IMG/VR virus record: IMGVR_UViG_3300007960_000061 | Span: 1-38,004 of that record | From: a virus | DNA length: 38,004 bases | Strand: one strand, 5' to 3' | Part shown: in pieces, positions 23,764-33,217 of the stretch | Numbering within the stretch: position 1 is the stretch's first letter | How the letters are laid out: each line of letters opens with the position of its first letter | Translations under genes and position numbers: made by a program | The notes under the pieces: model-generated | Database searches by the model: none | What the model was told of the DNA's origin: nothing | The model's input: the letters and a program-made list of their open reading frames with translations, nothing else

Positions 23764-26700
23764 CGAACCACTACGACGACATCCTGCAGCGGAAGCCCGA
23801 GCCGATCGTGCCGGACCTGTCGCTGCAGGATCCTCGGCGCACGGCGCAGGGCATCGACCCCGGCATCGACCCCGGCCTCGAGGACCTGCTGCAATCCACG
23901 CTGCAGGAGGCGGCGCAGCTGGACAACGTCCAGTCGATGAACCCGCAGGGGCCCGTCGACTCGTCGCCGGGCAGCGGCCAGATGGACCCGGCGGCCGCGA
24001 TGCTCCTCGAGGACATCGCGAAGGCCGACAAGCTGAGCGACGCGGCCGTACTGCGTGCGCTCCACGCCGCGAGCAAGGTCAACCCCGAAGTCGCCGGCGA
24101 GGCGCAGCGGCTCGGCATCGAGCTCGGCATGGACGCGGGGCTGGTCGAGAGCAACCTCGAGAAGGCGCGCGCGCTCTGGACCCGGAGGCAGACCGAGGCG
24201 CTGTTCGCGTCCGGCGGCAACGAGCAGACGCTGCGCGCCCTGGTCGACCCGGAGTTCGCGCGCATCGCCAGAGACGACGTCGAGAACCTGTCGTTCCTCG
24301 AGAACCTCTGGCAGCAGCGCAGCGCGGCAAAGCTCGAGGAGCAACAGTCGCTGCTGTGGGCGAAGGTGATGTATGGCGGCGGCGACGATGCGGACATCGC
24401 CAAGATCGACACGATCAGCCGACAGCTCGCCGAGCTGCCGCCGGACTCGGACGTGGGTGGCTTTGTCGAGAACCTCGCCTATGGCGCAATGCGGACGTGG
24501 TCCGGCATGGAGGCGACACTGCTGATCTCGCTCGGCGCGGGTTTAGCCACCGCCGGCGCGGGCGCGGCGTATGGCATGACCAGCGGCCCGCTCGCGCCGG
24601 CGACCGCGACGGCCGGCGCCTTCACCGGGTTCAGTGTCGGCTTCTTCGGCTCGATGGGCATCAACTCGGCGATCCGTGAGGGCGGCGCAGCCTACGGCTC
24701 GATGATCGAGATGGGCATCGACCCCGCAATCGCGCGCCGGTGGTCGACCGGCGTCGGGATGGTCAACGGCGCGCTCGAAGTGTTGTCGGCCGGCGTGCTC
24801 AGCCAGCCGTTCAAAGCCGAGGCCAAGCGGATTCTGACGCGGAAGGTCGCCAAGGACATGCTGACGAGGACCACGCGCACCGCGGCCGCCACCCGGTTCG
24901 CGTTGACCTACGCGAAGGGTCTCGGGTCCGAGGTCGCTACCGAGGTCGCGCAGGAGATCAGCAACGTGCTCGGCGAGTCGATAGCGCGCTGGGAGCAGCA
25001 AGGCATCGACCCGACCACGCTCAAGGAGACCGACCCGTTCTTCGAGCGCATGAGCGGCATCATCACCGAGACCCTGCGCGGCATGGCTCTGCTCGGCCTG
25101 CCCGGTCCGCTGATGCAGCTGCGCACCGACATGAAACGAGCTCGCCAGGGCGCCTTCGACAAGAAGTGGGTCGAGAGCCTGGGCAAGCAGGTTGAGAAGT
25201 CGAAGACGCGGCCGCGAAACCGGCGACTGTTCGCTCGCTTCCTCGAGCAGCTGGCCGACGGCACCGACGCGGACAGACTCTACTTCGACGTAAAGGAGTT
25301 CAAGGCGAAGATGGAAGCGGTCGGCATGACGCCGGCGCAGCTTGCCGATATTGCGCCTGAGGTCGCGGGCCGACTGCGCGAAGCCGAGAAGACCGGCCTC
25401 GTCGAGATCCCGACCAGCGAGTTCGGCGCGGAGTTCCTGGCGACTGACTTCGGCAAGACGCTGATCCCGCACGCGCGCGTCACCCCTGACGGCGTGACGC
25501 CGCAGGAGCTCGCGAACGTGCAGAAGCGGGAGATCGACGAACAGGCCAAGAAGGCCGAGGAGCTCCTGAAGAAGTTCGGCGAGAAGGACAGCGAATACAA
25601 GAAACAGGCTGACGCGATCGAGCAGACGTTCGAGCGGGAGATGCTCGAGGCCGGTCGCAAGCCGGCCGAGGCGAAGGCGGGCGCGCGCTACTACCGCAAC
25701 CTCGCGCTGATCCTCGCGGCCGAGGAAGGCATCTCGCCGGCCGAGTGGCAGCGCAAGGCCGGTGTGGGCCTGCTGAGCGAGAGCGCATTCGCCGAGCTCA
25801 ATCTTGACGCCGATAGCGTCGCGCACATGCGCTTGTGGTTCCGCAAGAGCGCCGTCGTCGACAAGGAAGGTCGGCCGCTGGTGGTCGAGCACTTCGGCTG
25901 GTTCGACGAAACGACTGACGTCCCCGACAGCGGCATGCATTTCGGCACGGCCAAGGCAGCGAAGGATCGCGCCGCGAGCAAGCGGATGTCCGACCGCAAC
26001 GTCGAAGTCTATGAGGATCCCGAGGAGCAGGGTCGGTGGCTCTACTCGGTCGACGGCGAGCAGGATGTTGACAGCTACGGGTCGAAGGAAGAGGCCGAGA
26101 TGGCGGCGCGGGCCGACATGGAGGACCGGGGCCTGCTCAGAGACGACGAGGGCCGAACAACGCGTGCCTACCTTCGGATCGAGAACCCGAAGCGCGTCGA
26201 GGATGCCGGCGGCGACGCCGACGCATGGGCGAAGCTGATCGAGGAGGCGAAGGCCGAGGGGCACGACGGGATCGTCTACACCAACCAGCACGAGGACGTA
26301 GGGTCCGACAGCTACGTCATCTTTGAGCCGCAGCAGGCGAAGTCGCTTGACAGCGCGTTCACCGAGTCGCCGAAGATGCTCGAGCAGCTGAAGGACGACC
26401 CCACCCAGGAGGAGTCTGATGCATCCATCGACAAGGCGATCGACAAGGCCGCCGACGCAACCCCTCCACACGAGATCGAGCTGACCGATGTTCTTCGAAA
26501 GAAGGCGCGCGAGTTGGCCAGCCAGAACAAGAGCGGGTTCGGCAAGGTCTGGCGCAGCCTACCCGACGACGAGGTCGTGGCCTTGGTGCACACCAAATCG
26601 AAGGGGAAGACTGCAATGCAGCTGCTGGCTAGCCGCATGGCGACCCTGTGGCATCTGTTGCGAAATCTCCCCCGTGTTTCCGAGGTAGCCGCCGTCGCTC

Positions 26701-29700
26701 GCGCTGGTCGCTCGAAGCGCGGGTGGTATCGCTACAGCCAGAAGGCTCTGGAAATCATCTTCGGAGAAGACGCGCCAAGGTTCGCCGCGCTGCTGGCCGC
26801 AACGTCGCCACAGACCAGCGTCGAGGCGAACCTGCTCAACACGCTGAACATCTGGCGCAACTGGAACAAAGCCGGTCGACCGACCGACCCGCGCGTGATC
26901 ATGCGCATCCTGGGTGAAAGTGTTCAGGGAACGAAAGGCGTGGAGAGCGTCCTGAACGCGTGGGTCAACAACAGCATCGTGGCGCTGACGATGAAGGATC
27001 CGAAGCGGATCGTGCTGTCTGGTCCCAAGGTGAACAGCTTTATGTTGAACCTGCTAGGCTGGTCCAACGAGCTCACGAACGACGCCTGGATGGCTAACTA
27101 CTTCGGCGTCGACCAGAACATCTTCGCCACTGACGACTCAGTTCACCTGCCCGGTAAGGGCCCTGGCTACATCGCTTCGTCTACTCGCCAGAGGCAAGCT
27201 GCGGCGTCTCTCAACTGGAACCCGATGGAGGTGCAGGAGACGGTCTGGTCGTTCGCTAAGGCGCTCTACGAGAAAGCCTCGCGGATGAAGACGACAGCTG
27301 TCGAGCTGCTGAAGAGCGGCGGCTTGACGCACGAGGACATCAACGCGACGCCGGACTTCGAGAAGCTGTTCCTCTCGCCGGAATATCGCCACTTGGTGGA
27401 GGCGGCTGGATACGGCAAGCAGCTGGAAGAACTAGCGAAGGACGTCGCGTCGCGTGCCGAGGAGCCTGTCCAGGGCCCCGTGTATGACGCCAAGTCACCA
27501 GATGCCAAGCACCTTCTGCGAGCCGCGAAGCGACTCGACAAGTTGGCCGAGGTCCGTCGCTTCGAAAAGACGCGCACCGAGGTGCTGGTCAACCTGTCGG
27601 CAGCGACGAGTAGCATCCCCGGACTGAAGGAGCTCGCCGACGAAGCCAACAAGGGCGACCAGGAGGCGGCGGTGCTACTGCAAGACATCGCAGCCGACTC
27701 GCTGCGCTACCTCCTCAGTTCAGTCAAGTCGGCCAAGGTCGAGGTCAACCGCGTCACCGGCCTATACGCCGGAGACCTGGAACCATCGCTACAGCTGAGC
27801 GTGTCGTTCCAGAACAAGGATCGAGCTCGCGCTCTTGTTGCGCTGCGCCAGTTCGCTCGCAACTTCAACCAGCAGCAGTTCCACGTCCGATCGCACGAGG
27901 TGACCGGCAAGGCTGGCAAGGTCTACCCAGACGGATCGTTCAACACGATTGTCCGACGGTTTGAGCTCAAGAAGGAGATGTCGCGCGCCGAAATCGAGGC
28001 CGTGGCCAGGGAGGCCGGACTAGTCGGATTCACAGTGCATGAAAATGCACTGGAGGTATACTTTGTTGGAGACCCAACCGATGCCCAAGCCAGCAAGCAG
28101 TTCGTCGAAGCAACCCAACGAGCCCGAGTCGCTCTTGGAAAGAACATCGAGAGAGTTGGACGCTCTATTGAGCGACTCTGGGCTTACGGTGACGGATTCG
28201 GCGCCACCCACGGATATGACTCGATCGAAGGTGAGTTTCGTCCCCCGAAGGGAGACCAAGCAGCCAGGACCGCCCAGCGAATCGCAAGCCGACTCGCCGG
28301 CCGAAAAGTAGTCGGCTCGAAGCAGGCGGCTGTCATCACCGAAGAGCAGCGGGCTCTGCAGACCAGAATCGCGGAAGCCTACGGTCGATTGGAGCTCGAC
28401 CGACTCGACGACCCGATTGTCCGTCGGGCATACGAGGAAGCTGCCAACGAGATCGTGCGCCAGTTCAAAGCGTTGCCGATCAAGGTCGAAGTGTTCGAGG
28501 GCAAGGGTGAGCCCTACGGCGGCAAGGGGATGTCCGCGAAGATGCGCAAGGACATCAACGCCCGCAACCACCTCTTCATCTTCGCGACGATCCCTGATCA
28601 GTTCGGGCCTCCGGGTGTCACCTACAAGGATCACCCGCTGCTCGCTGACAGTGGTCTCAAAGACATCAACGGTCGACCGCTGCTGATCAACGATCTCCTG
28701 CGCGCTGTCCACGACTACTACGCGCACACGATGCAGACGACGACGTTCGGCCCGCTCGGCGAAGAAGCAGCGTGGCGGACGCACATGGAGATGACGCGCA
28801 GCCCATGGGCTCGGTGGGCGATCACAAGCGAGACGCGCGGCCAGAACAGCTGGGTCAACTTCAACCGCGAGGTCGACCCCGAGTCTTCGCTGAGCAAGCG
28901 ACCTTTCTCCGAGCAGAAGGTCGACCTGCTCCCACTGGAGTTCGTCGTCACCGGCATCGAGTCGGTCGATAGATCACTGCTGCAGCTACCGGGATCTGAT
29001 GGTTTGGTCCTGCAGCAGTCCGCCGCAGAACAAGAAGCCAGTGGAGCTGGACAGGCTGATCGTGCAGGCGATACGACGGCCGCCGCAGAACAAGCAGCCA
29101 GTGAAGCCGGACAGGTTCCTGGCGCAGACGTTCAAGGTGTCGAACAGCGAGAGGTCAACGCCAAGCGAGCAGGACGATACCTCCCCGATCTGAGGACGAT
29201 CCTGCTGGACGACGAGAACGCGACCCCCTCGACGGTCTTCCACGAGCTGTCGCACTTCTGGTTCTTCAGCGTGCTCGACATGGCTGCCCGAGGGGTGGCC
29301 AGCAAGCGCCTGCTCGCCGACATCGACACCCTGCTGCGGTGGTTCAAGATCGAGGGCAAGACACCCGAGGAACGGCTCGCCAACTTCCAGGCAATGGACT
29401 TCGAGGCGCAGCGCCGGCACCACGAGACGCTTGCCTACAACTTCGAGAACTACCTGTTCGACGGCAAGGCGCCGACCAGCAAGCTCGAGCGCGTGTTCGC
29501 CAAGATCCGCACGTTCCTGCTGAACACCTACGAGTCGATCCGCGACGAGCTCAACGCGATCTACAAATCGCAGTTCGGCACCGACCTTCCGGGCCTGACG
29601 CCCGAGGTGCGCGCGGTGTTCGACCGCATGGTCGCGACGCGCAGCGCGGTGGCGAACGCCGAGGCCGCGCGCGCCATGCGCCCGATGTTCCAGACGCTCG

Positions 29701-32700
29701 AGGAGTTCACGGCCGCGGGTTACACCGAGGAGCAGTGGGCAGAATATCTGGCCGTGATCGAGGAGGCGCGCGAGGAGGCCGAGACCGACCTGCAGGCGGC
29801 GACGCTGCGGCAGCTGAAGTGGTTGCGCAACGCGCGCGGCCGGTTGCTCAAGCAGAAGCAGAAGGAAGTCGAGGGCATCCGCCGCGCTGCGCGCAGCAAG
29901 ATGCAAGACGAGGTCGAGGAAGAGCACGTCTACCTCGCGATGGGGATCGTCCGCAGCGAGAAGGCGGCCGGCAAGATCCTCGAGTCGGATGTCGACCGTG
30001 TGCTCGGCGACATGCCGGAGAAGGAGCGCGAGAAGATCAAGAAGAAGCTCGGAACCGGACGCAAGGGACTGCTGTCGAAGCAGGGGCTGCGCGCCGACAA
30101 CGTAGCCGACGCGCTCGGCTACCGCAGCGGCGAAGAGATGCTGCGCGAGTTCGCCAACGCGAGGCCAATCGACGATGAGATCGAGATGCGCACGTCGCAG
30201 TATCTGCTCGATCAGCACGGCGAGCTCCTCGATCAGCGCATGATCGAGGAAGCGATCGACCGCGCCCTGCACAAGGAGGCGCGGGCCCGGTTCGTCGCCG
30301 CCGAGCTCCGGTTCCTCGAGGGGATTCGCCGGCCGGCGCGCGTGCAGATCGCGGCCGCGAAGGACGCGGCGCGCCGGGCGCTCGGCGGCCGCAGGATCAA
30401 GGAGCTCCGTCCCGACAGGTTCTCGCAGGCCGAGGCCCGCGCCGCGAGGCAGGCTGAGCGGGCGCAGAAGAAGGGTGACACCAAGGCGGCCGTCGAGGCG
30501 AAGCGGCAGCAGCTGCTGCTCAACCAGATGGTCGGCATGGCATACAAGGCGCGCGATGAGATCGGCAAGATGCTGGGCTCGTTCCGCAAGCTGATGCGCA
30601 GCAACGACCAGCTCGCAAAGATGGGCAACGTCGATGTGCTGCAGGCTGCCAAGTGGATCCTCGCGCAGTATGGGCTGGCGACGCAGACCGCGGCCGAGCG
30701 CGCGACCGACTACCTGAGCCTGCTGCGCGAGTATGACCCGGCGCTGTTCGCTCGTCTGGAGCCGGAGCTCGCGAAGGCCCAAGCCCGCGGCGCCGAGCTT
30801 GGCACGCTGAAGAACGGCGCGCCCAACTGGCGCGAACTCACGCTCGACGAACTTCGCGTCGTCCACGACACGGTCGACACGCTGGTCTACCGCGCGCAGC
30901 GCGACCAGAAGCTCCTGGTCGAAGGCAAGATGGAGGAGCTCGAGAGCGTGGTCGACACGCTGATCGGCGAGATCAAGATCCCCGAGGAGGTCCACGGCGA
31001 GAGCGGCGCGCTCACCTACTGGCAGCGCGCGAAGATGCGGCTACTCGGCACGCGCGCCAACCTCATAAAGCTCGAGCACTACCTGCGCGCGCTCGACGGC
31101 GGAAAGCAGGGACCGTTCCTCCGCTACCTGTTCAATGAGGTGCGCGCCTCGGTCGACGCCTACCGCACCGACGCGGCGGTCTACGTCAAGAAGCTCGTCG
31201 AGATCGTCTCCGAACTCCGCCGCAGCGGCCTGCTCGAGGACGGCAAGATCGACGCGCACGAGCTCAACTACACGTTCGGCGAGGGCAACCGAGGCGGCGG
31301 CATGGCCGAGCTCTTCGGCTTGCTGCTGCACATGGGCAACTCCGGCAACAAGGAGCGGGCCCTGGTCGCCGGCCGCGGCGGCGTCGTCGACCCGAAGACC
31401 GGGCTGATGTCGAAGTCGTGGGCCGACCTCGACGCCGAGGGCAACTTCGACTACTCGAGGTGGGAGGCGTTCCTCGACAGGATGAAGAGGGAGGGCAAGC
31501 TGAAGCCCGAGCACTTCCGCGCTGCGCAGCGGGTGTGGGATCTCATGGAGGAGATCAAGCCGAAGCTGCAGGAGGCGCACCGCGAGCTCGAAGGTTACTA
31601 CTTCAAAGAGGTGCAGGCCGACCCGTTCACCGTCGAGTTCCCTGACGGCACGGTCGAAACCTACCGCGGTGGCTACGTGCCGGCCACACGCGACACCGAC
31701 CTGCTGCCGCCGGGCGAGCTCAAGCTGACGGTGCAGGAGATGCAGCAGGACTTCTTCAATGGCCTGCCGAAGGTGCCGGACGGCTCGACCAAGGAACGCG
31801 CGGCCCGCTACACCAAGCGGCCGCTCGCCATGGACGTAAATAAGATCGCTGCGCACATCGACGAGACGATCCGCTACGCACACGTCCAGCCGCGCGTCGC
31901 CGACGTTCTGCGCATCATCGGCAACGAGCGGTTCGCCACGGCGATCACGCGCGTCGACCCGAACATGATCCGCGAGCTCATCATCCCCTTCCTTGAGCGC
32001 GCGGTCCGGCAGTCGGTCTACAGCAAGGGTGTCGACCCGACGCAGGACTGGTTCTGGAAGATGGTCCGCAGGAACACCGGCGTGGCAATCATGTTCGGCA
32101 ACGTCGTCAACACGCTGCAGCAGGTGACCGGCATCAGCAACTCGCTGATCTACGTCAAGGCTCGGTACCTGCGCAGCGCGCTCTACACCTACATGCGCAA
32201 GCGCGGCGACTTCGTCGACGCGATCATCGAGAAGTCGGAGTTCATGGACGACCGGCTGCGCAACCAGATGCTCGGCCTAACGCAGGATCTGCGCGAGCTC
32301 GCGCTCGACCCGTCGACGTTGGCGCACGTGCAGTCGTGGACCGGCAAGAAGGCCTACTTCATGCAGACGTTCACGCAGAACCAGGTCGACATCGTGACGT
32401 GGTGGGGCGCCTACGAGCAGGCTATCGCTAACGGCAAGCAGGAGCTCGAGGCGACACGCGAAGCAGACAGCACGGTTCGGTTGGCGCAGGGTTCGTTCAA
32501 CCCCGAGGACGTGGCCAACTACGAGACCGGCACGCCGGTCGCGAGGACGTGGAACCAGTTCACGTCCTACTTCAACACGGTGCTCAACCAGATTGCGTTC
32601 GCTCGAGGCAACAAGGCTCGGGCTATCGCGCTGTCGTTCACTGTGCCGATGGTCATCTCGCAGGCAATCGCGATGACGTTGTGGGGCCAGTGGGACGACG

Positions 32701-33116
32701 AGGACGACGACGGCCACGTCGACACGGTGTTTGACCTGTTCGTCGGGTCGCAGCTTGGCGGCGCGGCCGCGATGGTTCCAGTCTACGGCCCCGCGCTCTA
32801 CGGCCTGATGTCGCAGGCGCTGAGCAACCGCGAGTTTGGCGACAAGGTCGCGGCGTCGCCGGCGATGGTCACGGTGCAGCGTTCGCTCGCCGGGCTCTTC
32901 GGCCTCGCCGCCGGCGAACAGCCGACCGGCCGCCGCGTGCGCGACGGGCTGACGGCCGTGGTCCTGATGGTTCCGGGCGCCGGCATCATCGCCCCGGTGA
33001 TCCGGCCGACGGGCTACCTGATCGACGTGGCCTCGGGCAAGGTAAAGCCGCGCGGCGCGTGGGATGTCGCGACCGGCATCATGACCGGGCGTGCGTCTGA
33101 GGGCTCGCGCCGGTAG
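23760..33116 (+). CDS. giant polyvalent ejection protein (ART, glycosylase-like, zincin, helical domains)
   Basis: A 3118-residue protein in the place of T7 gp16 and probably ejected with the DNA. GTG 23760 overlaps the previous stop. Gly/Ala-rich hydrophobic helices at 250-306 suit membrane insertion. Residues about 680-862 resemble the ADP-ribosyltransferase of polyvalent proteins (LWFRKSAVVD, MHFGT, HDGIVYTN, SYVIFEP). About 895-1225 is a helical, DNA-glycosylase-like phage domain (AATSPQTSVEANL, GPKVNSFMLNLLG, NDAWM). About 1527-1735 contains VHDYYAHT (His1651, Asp1652, His1656) and ETRGQNSWVNF. A 60-bp repeat codes the linker. A zincin follows, HELSH (His1828, Glu1829, His1832) with Glu1889 or Glu1896 as third ligand. 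The rest is helical, with hydrophobic stretches after 2955. Domain names are by motif reading; the assembly role is inferred. Confidence 0.9.
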   Translation: MTNHYDDILQRKPEPIVPDLSLQDPRRTAQGIDPGIDPGLEDLLQSTLQEAAQLDNVQSMNPQGPVDSSPGSGQMDPAAAMLLEDIAKADKLSDAAVLRALHAASKVNPEVAGEAQRLGIELGMDAGLVESNLEKARALWTRRQTEALFASGGNEQTLRALVDPEFARIARDDVENLSFLENLWQQRSAAKLEEQQSLLWAKVMYGGGDDADIAKIDTISRQLAELPPDSDVGGFVENLAYGAMRTWSGMEATLLISLGAGLATAGAGAAYGMTSGPLAPATATAGAFTGFSVGFFGSMGINSAIREGGAAYGSMIEMGIDPAIARRWSTGVGMVNGALEVLSAGVLSQPFKAEAKRILTRKVAKDMLTRTTRTAAATRFALTYAKGLGSEVATEVAQEISNVLGESIARWEQQGIDPTTLKETDPFFERMSGIITETLRGMALLGLPGPLMQLRTDMKRARQGAFDKKWVESLGKQVEKSKTRPRNRRLFARFLEQLADGTDADRLYFDVKEFKAKMEAVGMTPAQLADIAPEVAGRLREAEKTGLVEIPTSEFGAEFLATDFGKTLIPHARVTPDGVTPQELANVQKREIDEQAKKAEELLKKFGEKDSEYKKQADAIEQTFEREMLEAGRKPAEAKAGARYYRNLALILAAEEGISPAEWQRKAGVGLLSESAFAELNLDADSVAHMRLWFRKSAVVDKEGRPLVVEHFGWFDETTDVPDSGMHFGTAKAAKDRAASKRMSDRNVEVYEDPEEQGRWLYSVDGEQDVDSYGSKEEAEMAARADMEDRGLLRDDEGRTTRAYLRIENPKRVEDAGGDADAWAKLIEEAKAEGHDGIVYTNQHEDVGSDSYVIFEPQQAKSLDSAFTESPKMLEQLKDDPTQEESDASIDKAIDKAADATPPHEIELTDVLRKKARELASQNKSGFGKVWRSLPDDEVVALVHTKSKGKTAMQLLASRMATLWHLLRNLPRVSEVAAVARAGRSKRGWYRYSQKALEIIFGEDAPRFAALLAATSPQTSVEANLLNTLNIWRNWNKAGRPTDPRVIMRILGESVQGTKGVESVLNAWVNNSIVALTMKDPKRIVLSGPKVNSFMLNLLGWSNELTNDAWMANYFGVDQNIFATDDSVHLPGKGPGYIASSTRQRQAAASLNWNPMEVQETVWSFAKALYEKASRMKTTAVELLKSGGLTHEDINATPDFEKLFLSPEYRHLVEAAGYGKQLEELAKDVASRAEEPVQGPVYDAKSPDAKHLLRAAKRLDKLAEVRRFEKTRTEVLVNLSAATSSIPGLKELADEANKGDQEAAVLLQDIAADSLRYLLSSVKSAKVEVNRVTGLYAGDLEPSLQLSVSFQNKDRARALVALRQFARNFNQQQFHVRSHEVTGKAGKVYPDGSFNTIVRRFELKKEMSRAEIEAVAREAGLVGFTVHENALEVYFVGDPTDAQASKQFVEATQRARVALGKNIERVGRSIERLWAYGDGFGATHGYDSIEGEFRPPKGDQAARTAQRIASRLAGRKVVGSKQAAVITEEQRALQTRIAEAYGRLELDRLDDPIVRRAYEEAANEIVRQFKALPIKVEVFEGKGEPYGGKGMSAKMRKDINARNHLFIFATIPDQFGPPGVTYKDHPLLADSGLKDINGRPLLINDLLRAVHDYYAHTMQTTTFGPLGEEAAWRTHMEMTRSPWARWAITSETRGQNSWVNFNREVDPESSLSKRPFSEQKVDLLPLEFVVTGIESVDRSLLQLPGSDGLVLQQSAAEQEASGAGQADRAGDTTAAAEQAASEAGQVPGADVQGVEQREVNAKRAGRYLPDLRTILLDDENATPSTVFHELSHFWFFSVLDMAARGVASKRLLADIDTLLRWFKIEGKTPEERLANFQAMDFEAQRRHHETLAYNFENYLFDGKAPTSKLERVFAKIRTFLLNTYESIRDELNAIYKSQFGTDLPGLTPEVRAVFDRMVATRSAVANAEAARAMRPMFQTLEEFTAAGYTEEQWAEYLAVIEEAREEAETDLQAATLRQLKWLRNARGRLLKQKQKEVEGIRRAARSKMQDEVEEEHVYLAMGIVRSEKAAGKILESDVDRVLGDMPEKEREKIKKKLGTGRKGLLSKQGLRADNVADALGYRSGEEMLREFANARPIDDEIEMRTSQYLLDQHGELLDQRMIEEAIDRALHKEARARFVAAELRFLEGIRRPARVQIAAAKDAARRALGGRRIKELRPDRFSQAEARAARQAERAQKKGDTKAAVEAKRQQLLLNQMVGMAYKARDEIGKMLGSFRKLMRSNDQLAKMGNVDVLQAAKWILAQYGLATQTAAERATDYLSLLREYDPALFARLEPELAKAQARGAELGTLKNGAPNWRELTLDELRVVHDTVDTLVYRAQRDQKLLVEGKMEELESVVDTLIGEIKIPEEVHGESGALTYWQRAKMRLLGTRANLIKLEHYLRALDGGKQGPFLRYLFNEVRASVDAYRTDAAVYVKKLVEIVSELRRSGLLEDGKIDAHELNYTFGEGNRGGGMAELFGLLLHMGNSGNKERALVAGRGGVVDPKTGLMSKSWADLDAEGNFDYSRWEAFLDRMKREGKLKPEHFRAAQRVWDLMEEIKPKLQEAHRELEGYYFKEVQADPFTVEFPDGTVETYRGGYVPATRDTDLLPPGELKLTVQEMQQDFFNGLPKVPDGSTKERAARYTKRPLAMDVNKIAAHIDETIRYAHVQPRVADVLRIIGNERFATAITRVDPNMIRELIIPFLERAVRQSVYSKGVDPTQDWFWKMVRRNTGVAIMFGNVVNTLQQVTGISNSLIYVKARYLRSALYTYMRKRGDFVDAIIEKSEFMDDRLRNQMLGLTQDLRELALDPSTLAHVQSWTGKKAYFMQTFTQNQVDIVTWWGAYEQAIANGKQELEATREADSTVRLAQGSFNPEDVANYETGTPVARTWNQFTSYFNTVLNQIAFARGNKARAIALSFTVPMVISQAIAMTLWGQWDDEDDDGHVDTVFDLFVGSQLGGAAAMVPVYGPALYGLMSQALSNREFGDKVAASPAMVTVQRSLAGLFGLAAGEQPTGRRVRDGLTAVVLMVPGAGIIAPVIRPTGYLIDVASGKVKPRGAWDVATGIMTGRASEGSRR
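29020..29115 (+). repeat. 60-bp imperfect tandem repeat in the giant gene
   Basis: Two copies with a 60-base period: 29020-29055 and 29080-29115 differ at three of 36 bases, and the similarity fades over the following 24 bases. In the gene's frame they give an Ala/Glu/Gln/Gly-rich linker (AAEQEASGAGQ and AAEQAASEAGQ). They lie exactly between the His-Asp module and the zincin, and so mark a junction of two building blocks. Confidence 0.85.
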
Positions 33117-33217
33117 ACTCCAGGCCCAGGCCGCCGAGCAGATAAACCGCTTGCCCGTGGTGTTGCTCAGTCACCAATGGCGAGAGGGACCGGTAGCGAG
33201 CTCGGCGGCCGCTTACC

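Noticed and set aside
28039-28311. 90-codon frame starting at the hairpin inside the giant gene
   Set aside because: The giant gene's own frame here is smooth and protein-like and continues through; the alternative frame has no family signature.
28999-29193. 64-codon frame over the 60-bp repeat with a PPQNK repeat
   Set aside because: Lies wholly inside the giant gene in another frame; the repeat keeps both frames open by its period, and there is no ribosome binding site.
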